64,000 nucleotides of DNA from Lumnitzera littorea (taxonomy: Eukaryota; Streptophyta; Magnoliopsida; Myrtales; Combretaceae): NCBI GenBank assembly GCA_024138015.1, contig JAMXBB010000002.1:46591452-46655451 (forward strand), read 5' to 3'. Within the stretch, counting starts at the first letter, position 1; every line of letters begins with the position of its first letter. Below, piece after piece: positions 12,284 through 23,336 of this stretch. Under the pieces are notes generated by a model. That model was not told the origin of the DNA and did not search any database. It saw only the letters and a program-made list of their open reading frames with translations. The translations under genes and the position numbers were made by a program.

Positions 12284-14127
12284 ATGATGGGTGAACCAAG
12301 TGGTAGTTTAACAATTCAACTTAGTAAGGCACCATTTTTTTATGGAATTAACTTTCCTTATTAGAAATTCAGGATGGAGACTTATGTAAAGGCATCGGAC
12401 TATCAAGCTTGGCAAATCATCTTAATAGGAGATCTCAAAGTTCCAGTTATTGTTACATCAAATGATGATATCACCAAAGTCAAACTCAACTCAAAGGTTA
12501 AGAATTTACTTTTGAGTACTACTATACAATCAAAATTTTATCTAAGTGCTTCTTATGCTACACCTAAAGATATTTGGAATACCTTAGTACAAACTTATGA
12601 AGGCACGAAGACAATTAAGAACATAAGAATCAACTCACTAGTTCAACAATATGAAACGTTTTGAATCTTTCTTGATGAAGAGATCAAGGACTCTTTTAGT
12701 AGATTTATTACCATAACTAATGAATTGTCTTCTTTTGACAAAATGGTACATAAGATGTTAAGGATTCTTCCTAAAGTTTAGAATGTTAAGAAAACTTTCA
12801 TAGAAGAGGCTTGTAATATGAAGAGACTAACATTGAGCCAATCACGTAGCAAACTCATGGCATATGAAATTGATTTTCTTAAATCAGAGAGTACTTCAAA
12901 GGATACGAAAAAGAAGGCTACAACATTTAAAGCCAAAGAAGTAGAAGTTGATTCAAATAATGATGATTCATTTGATAATGATGATGATGAAGAGGTCACA
13001 AGTTGGCAAGACGTTTGAACAGATTGCTCAAGAAAAGAGGTAAAAAAATCATATAGCTTTAATAATTTTAAATCTAATAAGAATTGAAATGATGTAGGAA
13101 ATGGGGCTAAAAAAAAGAAAGAAGTTGTTTGTTACAAATGCGAAAAAATTGGACATATTAAGTATGAGTGTCCACTGCTTTTGAAAAAACTTCGTAAATA
13201 CAAAAAGAAACAAAAAGGCTTGCTAGCGATATGGAGTGATTTAAACGAGTCAGAGTTTGAGGAAAAAGGTTTGGATGATCAAGCTAATGAAGTAAATTTA
13301 TGTTTGATGGCACGTTTCGAAGTAAGTTTTGAATCTGAATTTAAATCAAATAAATATTATATACCTAATGATATTTGTACTAAAATCAGTAAATTGTTAA
13401 AAGTGCTTTCAAAAGCTGATGATAAGATTTCAAAAGTTGAAAATGAAAATAAGGTTTTGAAGGGTGAAAAACAAGCTCTCATTCAAATGAACAAGCTTTT
13501 GGTTGATGAAAACGATTTTTTGAAAAATGATTTTGAAGGTTTACATGTTGCAAGAGAAGCTTTAGTTAAAGAAAATATGATTTTGAAAGAAGAAATCAAA
13601 AGTTTCAAAAATCGTGTTGAAGATTTATTAAAGTCTATTAAAAATACTTTTCAAAAGTTTGATGAAAACGATATAAAACTTCAAATGCTTATTTCTAATC
13701 AACAAGTAGATAATTCTAAATCTGGATTGGGTTTTGAAAATGAACAATCATCTAAAATAAAGAAAGAAATAGTATTTGTCAAATCAAAAAGTGAAAATAA
13801 AAAAACATTTACAAAAAAGGATAAAGGCAAAATAGTTGAACTTATCAAAAGGTACAATAGACAGTATTCTCAAAATAATGATAAGTATCTTTTAGAGGAT
13901 ATAACAGAAGGTTGTACAAAGAGTACGTTAGAGACTATCTAAACCAAAAACAAAGGCGTACTGTAAGTAACAAGTATAAGTATTCTTCTCCATATACATG
14001 TTTCTTTTGTAACAAGTTAGGTTATATTGAAAAGTACTACTTTTATAAAAATTCCAAACTCAGTAAAAACCAATTAAATGCAAATAATATCAGGAGCTTG
14101 AATTTTAGAGAACCCAAGCTTATCTGA
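12284..14127 (+). pseudogene. Copia-type gag (UBN2-like) with zinc knuckles
   Basis: From the ATG at 12284 one reading frame runs without frameshift to about 13940, broken only by five stops: TAG at 12362 and 12779, TGA at 12662, 13016 and 13085. The order is an N-terminal gag segment (KAPFFYGINFPY, then FRMETYVKA), the UBN2-like part with ATPKDIWNTLVQTYEGT (about 12560-12605), an acidic linker, a CX2CX4HX4C zinc knuckle (CYKCEKIGHIKYEC, about 13130-13175), a conserved NLCLMA block (13296-13314), and a Lys/Glu-rich coiled-coil-like region (about 13380-13700). A frameshift near 13912-13940 leads into a second knuckle whose metal ligands are partly lost (CFFCNKLGYIEKYY, about 14000-14040). Gag coats the RNA in the virus-like particle. 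The expected pol frame does not follow. Confidence 0.85.
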
Positions 14128-14733
14128 GTTCTTAAGAATGTCTAATCATTCTTTTAGTAGTTGCAGGTCATAAGACAAAATTTAATTAAAGATATTTCTT
14201 AATCAATAAAGCCTCATTGAAAGTGAAAGTATGGAATGAGTGATATAAATGAACTCGATAATCTTGTTCTATTTTTTTATTTGCTCGTCATGTTCTACTT
14301 CATTATTGATAATAAATAATTGGTATCATTTCGAATGGGAACTCTTTTTCTAAAAGATGTTTTTATAAGGAGGAAGAAAGATGTTGAAATTTGTTTCTTT
14401 TTAACGAAAACATGGCTTTAATCTATTTTATTAAGAGAGAGAAGTATTATCGTCTTCTTTTTTTCTTCCTTTATGAAAATTGGTTATCTTCTCACAAGAA
14501 AAAATGGGAGAAAAGTTTTCAGAACTTTGTTATAAAAATATATAGTCATTTTCTAATGATAACAAAAAGGAGGAAAAAGGCACTAAACAATTAAGTACTA
14601 AACATATTCAAACTTGACAACATAACAGTTTGAATAATATATCATTATTTTCGAATAATGTTTCTTTCTTACCGTTTATGTTTGACATTGAAATGTTATA
14701 TGTTTTTGGACATATGTATGTTTTGTTATCATC
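14128..14733. other. Internal region lacking pol
   Basis: About 600 AT-rich bases lie between the end of gag and the polypurine tract, where a full copia element would carry about 3 kb of pol. I find no protease, integrase, RT or RNase H motif. The open frame 14391-14594 has no recognisable content. Confidence 0.7.
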
Positions 14734-14748
14734 GAAAGGGGGGGAGAA
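14734..14748 (+). other. Polypurine tract
   Basis: GAAAGGGGGGGAGAA directly precedes the TG that starts the 3' LTR, the expected place for plus-strand priming. Confidence 0.9.
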
Positions 14749-16140
14749 TGTTAGATGTCTCTCATAGATTTTGATGATAATAAAAAGAGAAAAATACTAA
14801 TGTACTAATAAGTATATAGGTATTTAAACAGTTTTTTAGAAAGTTAAAAATTGCAAATTGAGATGCATTCAGAAACTTATTCAGAAGGTTTGAATTGATT
14901 AAAAAAGAGATTAGTCTAAAAATCTTCAAAGAGTGTTCCAGAAGCTTTTATAAGAAGAATCAACACAGTATTTCAAAAACTTATTCAAAGACTTCGAATA
15001 AAAGAAGATTGGTAGCCTTTAAAAGATTATTTAGAAAGTTAATTTGGAAAAGTAACATTGAAAATTAACAAAATATCATATTTAAAGTGAACAAGGCCTA
15101 ACTTCACTAAATTGAGTGTGTTAAGGAAATACACTTAATCCAGTTTCACTTAAGATGGAATTAAGAATCCATGAGGATTACTTTTAAGCGAATTTATCTT
15201 TGGATAAACCAAGAAAATATTTAGCATTAGATAAGGATAAGGTTGATTTTGAATTTGGTGGGACTTTCAAGTTTAAATCTGAAGCTTATCTAGAAGTTGC
15301 TAATTAAAGTATATCTAACCAAAATAAGATTAGAAGATTTGATTTAAAAATTCAAAAATCCAAAATTTTCTCTAAAAATATCTATAGATTATCTTTAACA
15401 TTAAATATGGATAAACATGAAGTGAAGATAATCTTCAACAAGTTAGTCGTTAAAAGACTCCAATATAAAAAGAGAAAGGATTCAAAACGTCAATCATGTC
15501 TTTGAGAAAATAATAATATTTTCATTATACTTAAATCGTAATTAAACTCTACCTTTTGAAAGAGCATAGAAAGTTTCTCAGATACTTCTTTAGAAAGTTA
15601 GATCGAAGTGAATTATTCATCATTCGTTATTTCTGTTTTAGTGCAAAATTATTTGAGATTTGTATTGTTGTCCTCACTTGTATTTTGTAAACATTATTTA
15701 TTATTTCAAGGTTAAGAGAAGTTCAATTATACTATGTAGATCTATAATTAGCTTAGATTGTAGGGAGGCTAAATAAGCAAAGTAGAGTATTGTGAAGTCC
15801 ATGTGTGACGAATGCTTGTAAACTTCTCATGATTTTGATATAGTAGATCAAGTAGAACGGCACTGGTGAAGTAGATTGGGTCCTCAATGGTAGAGTTGGA
15901 AAAGAGTAATATATAGAAGGCTAAAGCTTTATAAATTTTAAGCCTGATATTCTTCTTCCTTATCTTTTTTAATTTGAGCTATTTAATTGTGTTAATTATT
16001 TGTGTGTTGAATTGTTAAAATACCACTGTTCATCAAATTAAGTTATTAAGAGGAGTGATTTTATTTTACAATGAAAAAGTTTTAAAGAGTTCAAAGATAT
16101 GAATTCACCCCTCCTCTTGATATCTTATATGGGACCAACA
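14749..16140 (+). repeat. 3' LTR of the gag-only element
   Basis: 1392 bases, starting TGTTAGATG and ending ACCAACA. It is followed at once by the ATCTT target duplication. Confidence 0.93.
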
Positions 16141-16145
16141 ATCTT

Positions 16146-19100
16146 CATTTTTCCCTATGAATACTCCACCAACTAAACCTACAAGTCATTAATGATAGGT
16201 ACATAACTATTATATTCATTTGATGATCAAATATTTATACAACTTAAGAATTAATCCTTCATTATTTATATGTTTTATAACTTATGATATATTTGGCAAA
16301 AAAATATTTACCATAAAATTTTGTTTAAATATTTTTACTTTAAATAGAAAGTCAATATTCTTGTATGCTATTTCATTAATTCACACATTTTTATGTGTGA
16401 AAGATTCATATCATGGTTGTTTTACCAATTTGGTAACATTAGTATCCTTCGAAGTTTCGCTATCAAATAGAGAATCATTAAATTCTTATGCTTTATACTA
16501 CCATCATTAATCATTTGTACTTTATTGCATATGAATTTTTATGCATGAAAATCACTATTAATATACTATCTAGCATGCTATAAGGTTGGCTAGCATAACA
16601 TGAACACAAAATTATGATGACTGGTCTAATATGAGCATGAAGATTATGAATCAACCAACATAAGCACGAAAACACCATAAGCCCTAATATACATCGATGT
16701 CTACTCCTAGTTATTTGCAAGAAGTTTAGTTGAATTTTTCTTAATGTTAGGAAAGATAGTAATAAAATTAATGGATGTTGTTTATATAAAAGTCTTTGAA
16801 AACTAAAATGAGTTAGTGCCAAAATATTAACATTTTTTTTTGTTTTTTGTTTTTTCTCTTCCTCTACAAAGAAGAAAAAAATCATTTGTTGATGAAATAT
16901 GATAATTACATAGTCTCAAAGAAAATAAACTAAAAAGATAAAGAGCATAGACACAAACCATAATGATCACATCTTTTAATAATAAAGTCAGCTATCAACA
17001 ACTCTTGAAAAAAAAAAAAAAGAAAGAATATTCTATAGAGAGAAGGATGAATAAGTCGTCAGAATTGAGAAAATACTCACATAGAGGGTATAAACCAAAT
17101 GAAATAAATAAAAACAAATAAACTTACATAACTTGTGCTTATTGTAAAGAGGGAGTTGAGATGGAGGTGATGAGGCTTCATGTACGATAATCTTCACTCA
17201 TAAAAATGACAATATCTATTGACAAGTAGACCTTACCATAGGGCTCGATTGGTCCGAATTGGCTAAAAGATGGTTCTTAATTCACAAAAATGGTGAATCG
17301 AAACTGAATTAAGTGCCTTGGTTCCCAGGGCAATTAAAATGAACCATTGTGTTATCAATCCTAGGTTATAATTCATGACCCATGAACTAACTCCTAGATT
17401 TTTTTTCTCATCTTCTCTATTTTTTCCCATTTTTATTTACATCAATATTTGGTATTTTTGTTGCATATTCTATACCGATTTAAAATAATTAATATAAAAG
17501 AACATAAAATTCATTCATTTACTCAGTTATTTTTGCATACACAAGAACATTATTACCATTACTTGATATTACACCAAAAGAAGTAAACAATATAGTACTA
17601 CTATTTATACATAAAATAATTACAAAAGATATACATTTATAAATGGTCCTGTAACTCGTAGTGTGAAGTGAATCAAGAGCAAATTCAAATATATGGAAAG
17701 CAAAACTAATGACCACTTACATATAGTTAGTACAATGGAGCTCTAGAAATATGGATGCTAAAACTATTTGCAATAAATATATAATTATGAATATTTTCCA
17801 TGCATTGTACTATAAAGTTACAAGTACCATATAGCACCTAAAGTAAAATAAACGTTGTATCGTAGTCATTGCTTCCCCACCTCTTCTTAATTCTTGGCTT
17901 TTCTCTATAGTTTAAACTTTAATAAATTGTTTTAACAACTCGAGATCTCTATGATATGATGCAAGAAGCAATCTTTAGAGAGATGCTAATATTTATTACA
18001 ATACCAATGCTATAAAAAATTCGTAAAATTTAAACATACATGAAAATATTAATTACATGACATATTTGTGGGAAATGTTGGAGTATGTGTGTACATGTGT
18101 GTATGTGAATTAAGAGTGAAAAGGGGGAGGTGATGTGATGAGTGTATGTGTGTAAATGAGTGTGTTTAGGGCTAAGAAGCGGAGTGATAGTGTATATGTT
18201 TGTAAAGTGATGTATGTGTTGTGAGCATGTTAGTAGATGTTGTTTTGGCCTTTTCTTCTTCTTTGTTTTTCTAAGTATCGATGGAATCACTAAGAAACAT
18301 CGGTTCTATAGGTCAAGGTAGATGAATTGCCCATGACTTGTAGAATCGGTCAAACAAGTTAGTTTTAATTCCTAACCTGTCACTTTTGCTTCATGTCAAA
18401 AACCAACTTGCAGTAAGGTATGGTGATGAGAATGACAACCTTCAATGAAGTATGGAAATAGTGGAAAATGGAGGACCTCACTAAGATGGCTGATGATGGA
18501 TATAAAAAAAAAATAGGGGAGAATATGGATAAGGAGAGAGTTTAATTAGGGGCTAGTAAGGCAACAACCCTTAAGGTTTTATGCAATATTTTAACAAGTT
18601 AGCTTTATTATATTGAGATGGTAGATTAGCTTAACCTATTACTTATGCATTTTCTTATTCTCCAAAAAAAAAAAAAAAAGAAAGAAATCTTTAGTTGCCT
18701 TTGACATCTTTCTATTTTACCACACTACAAACCATGTATACATATGTACACACGCACACTTTGTATTTCCATATAATTTGCTTTATATTTCCATATAAAA
18801 CCATAATTTCCATCTTACCACTCAACAATGATCTATAAAATATACATAGAAGTAAAGCCTTACATCCTCATATATTATTATTCATGTCACGAAAATGAGA
18901 AGGAAAAAAGAGGAGGAGAAACAAGAAGAAAGGAGAGGTGATATGGGTAGGAGAAATTATTTAAATAATCTAATTGAGTTCACATTTTACTTCATGTTAA
19001 ATTCCGATATATTTTGAAAATTATGAAATCATTTGGATGTTTTGAATTATTCATTTGTTTTATTATTACATTGATATATCTATCATTTGCAACTTGTGTG

Positions 19101-19190
19101 AAATTAAGATATATCTAAATATATAGAGGAACACAATCGAAGGGTATGTGCCTCGAAAAAAAATAAAAAAGGAGGTTAAAGGAAAATATA
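16146..19190. other. AT-rich intergenic DNA
   Basis: No gene recognised. It holds A-runs (about 17008-17021 and 18665-18679) and a TGTG/GTATG-rich stretch at about 18070-18230, where the minus-strand frame is only His/Thr-rich low complexity. A patch around 17240-17330 with GGTCCGAATTGG may be the end of an unidentified small repeat. Confidence 0.5.
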
Positions 19191-19199
19191 TTACAAGGG

Positions 19200-19370
19200 G
19201 ATGTGAGGGTACCTTTTGGAAAGTGCCTTCAATTTTAAGAATTTTAACAAGAAAGGCGCCTTCAATTGTATTAAGAAAGGTGCCTCTAGTAATAATCTTA
19301 ATATAACTAAAGATGACTTTTGGAAAAGCGCCTTTAGTTATTTTATTAACGATGATGAAGGTGCCTTTTA
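19200..19370. repeat. Cluster of AAAGGYGCCTT motifs
   Basis: Close variants occur five times within 170 bases: GGAAAGTGCCTTC, GAAAGGCGCCTTC, GAAAGGTGCCTC, GGAAAAGCGCCTTT and GAAGGTGCCTTT. Regular spacing by AT-rich spacers suggests an untranslated or subterminal part of a transposon. The element is not identified. Confidence 0.5.
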
Positions 19371-20389
19371 TACAAAAACCTACAACCACAAAACTAGCAA
19401 GTCAAACTCGCCAATGAAATACAAAACAAAGCAAAACTAGCAAATGAAATACAACAATGTAGCTAAAAACCCAAAATTGTACATCCAACTCACATTACCA
19501 CCTCTTAATACCAAGCTTCATTATAATTGGTTGTATCAAAATTACAAGCAAAGCATATATAGCTCATAACCGAAATCTAAAGTTATTCATTATTGCTATA
19601 ATATAAAAAGTAAAATATAAAGCATACAGAACAAGAAAGAAGCATTAAGAAGTTGAACCGATATTAAGTTCTACATAAATACAAATGTTTAGTGCATATA
19701 CTCATGGATGTCTAGTGAATAAGAGATACAATCTCATCTCCTCTTAAACCTAGCGAAGACTCAAGATACTTTAGATGTTAAACTCTTGCTACGTCTCCTA
19801 TCCTTTGGAATAGGTGGAGCCTATGACTCTTGTATCTTTATCATTTACTGAGGTGACTTTGAAAACTACAATGGATCGACGGTAGCTAGTTAGGAAGAAC
19901 TCTCTCCTCAAGAGCTGACAAACATCCTCTTCTCTTAAGTAGAGCTAGTGATGTGAAGGGGCGATCATATTACATCTCTAAAGTTGGGGTCTCAAACATG
20001 TTGCTCCTACGTAAACCCTTAAATGACCCCTCCCCATGAGATGTACCTACAGTATCATCGCCACGCCAACCTTGTCCTTAATGTCACCTACCTCCCCTCA
20101 TCTTGGTCCATTTGCCCCGCTTAGGGAAATCTAGAGGGTCGTACTCCACTTGGATGTCCTCATCTGACTCTTGCACCTCAGCTTAAGCCAAATGTAAAGG
20201 GTAGAGAGTGATCGAAAGATAGTTGTATGGCAACTGAATCCCATATTCTGTAGAAGATCAAGTTGGTTGGTAATTGACACTTTCGAGAGAGATCTTAATC
20301 TGCTGGAACACTTCAAATTGCAAAAAGAAGAGTATTAAGACAAGGTAGAGTGAGGTAAGTAGAAAAAATACATGTAATTGAAAGTAATC

Positions 20390-20900
20390 TCACCAATTGT
20401 TTATGCAACGCTCCAGTGTGGTCGACATACCGATAAGTGATCCTCCTATACCATTGTTGGTATCTTCACTCCACTCATTTGGGCTCATCAATCTGAATCA
20501 CCAGAGCATGCCTATCATTCCGAGTGGTGATATGAGGTAGATGTTATCTGATCCAATCGACATCCATCCGGTCCCGTAGGTTGATACGATTCAAAGCCTC
20601 CTCCATATCACATGTTGGTGGAATCTTTTGTAGTCCACCAAATTGTTAAACCACACGCTTAGGTAAGTGCTACCCAATTATGTGGAAGCATTTGAGTAGC
20701 ACTCACGCTACCTAAATGTAGTGGCTATGGTGGTAGAAGTTGGGTAGGATCTTTGGTATCTTGTTCAGATATGGTTGCCATACCACCTATAGACCTTCCA
20801 TGCCTCTATATGTGGGCCAAAAGACCACTACACCCACTTCAACTCTATTATTCTAGTTGTTTCGTAGGGTTCCACATCAACTCCACTTTTGCACTAAGGT
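20390..20900 (-). pseudogene. Plant mobile domain (PMD) remnant
   Basis: Read on the minus strand, VELMWNPYETT (about 20895-20860) is followed by decayed sequence and then QFGGLQKIPPTCDMEEALN (about 20650-20590), NLRDRMDVDW (about 20585-20553) and QQWYRRITYRYVDHT (about 20463-20419). This order, a WEPY block, a VLRQFG-like block with IPP, an LRG/LRD block and a YxxWYRRxTRR-like block, is that of the plant mobile domain found in MAIN-like proteins and in Mutator/gypsy-linked transposon proteins. Several stops and frame changes are present. I infer a transposon-borne copy rather than a decayed host gene. Confidence 0.55.
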
Positions 20901-21439
20901 TAGTCATCTGGATTACATTGAGAAGTCATGGAAAATCATTGTATGATCTCTATTGGTTGCCATATGTTGATAGTCGAGTTTCGTCCACTTGGCAGTCGTC
21001 ATGTCGAGTAACTTAAAGCTAAGTAACATAAATTTGTATCTAATTTGAATTTTAAGGGAGTAGTGTGAACAATTATTGCTTAGCATAGTTATATTACATA
21101 ACTGCTCACTTTCCTTACATTTCAAGAATGTGCCTAATTAAGAGACCTCCATGCGTCTTGATAATTATTCTGATAACTACTATTTCAGATATGATATTCA
21201 CCTATAAATATAAGAAAGAAATGCTATACAAGATATCTGATAACTCTTTGCTACTTACTCAATTTTCTTTTACACTAGACTGGCCACATCAGACTGGCCT
21301 TGGTACCAAAAGTGTTTTCTTTCTTTACGGGACAAAAGTTCTAACCCAAAACCTTCCACCAATATTTGGTGTCGTATGTTTTTTCTCAAACACACCCACA
21401 TGGTGAGAACTAAGTTGACTAAGAGTATAGGTGCTAATA

Positions 21440-22780
21440 CTTCCTCCCATTATCTTGAAGAAGGGAGTATGCATACTAATGAGTAATGTTTGGCTAAACT
21501 AGAGCAATTTTGCCTTGATTTGGCTAAAGAAAATCAGGAACTAAACAAAAAAACACGAAGAGAGCCTTAATCTCCTCCATAATAGTATCTACCCAAATCG
21601 AAACAAAGAGTATGGCAATCATGACGCCAAAAATAGCAATAACTTAATCTATTCACCTGAATTACCAAAAAAGCAAGCCAAGGTTACAATGAGACCTTCA
21701 GCTCTTACTCTTAAGAAGATTGACAAAGGCAAGCAACCACAATAGGTACACCATTCTAAACCCTCACATGTTAGCACCTCTACTATAACGATTAAGCAGT
21801 TCTAAATTAAGAAGAGCCCCTTCATTCTTGAGATTTTAGACGAGGTTATACCACGGTACATCGAGTTGCTACAAATCAAAACCTATGATGGAATGAAAGA
21901 TCCCGAAGATCATTTAAAATACTACCACACTTCAGCTAAGTTGCACGATTTGAGTGATGCCATGGCTTACCAAGCTTTTCCCTTGACATTAAGGAACACA
22001 ACAAGTATATGGTTCAAATATTTAAAACCAAACACTATTTCATGTTTCGAAGACTTTGCAGAAGTGTTTCTTCATCACTTCCTTATAAGTAAGCTTTCTG
22101 TTAAGGATTCTTCAGTCCTTAACACAATAAAGCAAAGATCAAACGAGTCAATTAGAGATTATTTGGTCATGTTTATGGTCGAGATGGTCCAAATCCTAGA
22201 GTTGGACATGAGTGTGGTGCTTAATGCCGTCAATGATGGGGTCAAGCCCCACGAAGACTTTTTCAAGTCTCTCACCAAGAATAAATCGAGAACTTTTGCT
22301 AAGTTCAAAGCTAAAGCCACCTCTTACATCCGATAAAAGGACAACATAAAGGCTTGGCGAGAATATGATCAAAATAGAGGAGATAGGAAAAATAACAAGA
22401 GGAGAAGTGTAAAAGATTGACTCAGGATGGACAATGATCAAAGTCCAAAAGCCAAGAGAAAGAGACTACAAATTCCAACGTATTCATCCCGCACACTAGT
22501 TAATCATCCCATTTCAAACATATTAATAGAGGTACATAGATAGAGAGGTGTGTTGCAATGGCTGAAAAAGATGGAAGGAAATCCTTCAAGGCAAAATTCT
22601 AATAAATACTGTGATTTCCTTTACGATAGAGGTCATAACACAGATGAATACATCCAACTTAAGAATGTGATCAAGGATGCAATTCAACGTGGGCACTTAC
22701 AAAAGATCTTAGTGCATGATATTAAGAATATCAAGCAATCATCTCAAAGGAGACACGAAGACCAAGAGTATGATACTTGA
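21440..22780 (+). pseudogene. Ty3/gypsy gag remnant (Retrotrans_gag)
   Basis: The frame 21866-22336 carries the capsid-like domain: YDGMKDPEDHLKYYHTSAKL, AYQAFPLTLRNT, IWFKYLKPNTISCFEDF, then IKQRSNESIRDYLVMF and NDGVKPHEDFF. This is the usual block order of gypsy gag in the Athila/Tat direction. After a frame change, 22550-22780 holds KYCDFLYDRGHNTDEYIQL, matching the CX2-HX-type nucleocapsid segment, then IQRGHL. No pol follows and no LTR was recognised around it, so this is a fragment. It uses a different gag family from the element at 37467-47034. Confidence 0.85.
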
Positions 22781-23014
22781 CCAATTGCTACTACATCTAG
22801 TTCCCATCTTGATGAAGGGTGATTTGTGAAGTAAGAAAATTTATCTTTTTTTTTTTTTTTTTGGAAGAAAAGAAGAAGTCTTAAATCTGATTTACTTTTT
22901 CTTTTATTCATATCTAAAAAATTTAAATGATATACAATGATTTTATCATTGGATGTCACATTTGTTAACATGTATTACCTACTGCTTCAATTAAATACGA
23001 ACAAGAATTACTAA

Positions 23015-23336
23015 CACTCTATTTGGATGGGTGGAAACCAAAAGAAAGCTATGGAAATTAATGGAAATGAAAGGAAATTATATGTTTGGATAGGAAGAAA
23101 ATTGGATCAATTGATTAGAAATCAGTGAAATTATTTTCACTTTAAACACCCATTTCTTTGTCTCCAAATTTGGAGAGAAAACAATGGAAATGGATGGAAA
23201 TGTAATATAATTTCAAAAGTAACCTTATAAAGACATGAAAAATAAAAAAGGAGGATAATTCGGTCTTATTATTAATTTAAAAAGAAATATTTCTACTCAT
23301 TTCCTTTTATTTCCACATTATACATCCAAACAAAAG
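23015..23336. mobile_element. MITE-like element with TTTGGATG inverted ends
   Basis: The left end (ACTCTATTTGGATGGGTGG) and the reverse complement of the right end (ACTTTTGTTTGGATG) are imperfect inverted repeats around about 320 bases without coding capacity. A second member of similar design is at 26792-27013. The target duplication could not be resolved, so the superfamily is open. Confidence 0.6.

Larger units (their letters stand above)
10853..16140 (+). mobile_element. Gag-only copia-type LTR retrotransposon with 5-bp target duplication
   Basis: A structurally complete 5288-bp LTR element. The 5' LTR is 10853-12241 and the 3' LTR is 14749-16140. A primer binding site follows the 5' LTR and a polypurine tract precedes the 3' LTR. 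The flanking 5 bases are identical: ATCTT at 10848-10852 and 16141-16145. The internal 2.5 kb holds a copia-type gag but no protease, integrase, reverse transcriptase or RNase H. It is therefore non-autonomous, or a deletion derivative. By eye the LTRs differ at roughly 15% of positions, so the insertion is old. Confidence 0.93.

Noticed and set aside
18030..18290. His/Thr-rich small protein
   Set aside because: It is the complement of a TGTGTATG-rich low-complexity tract.
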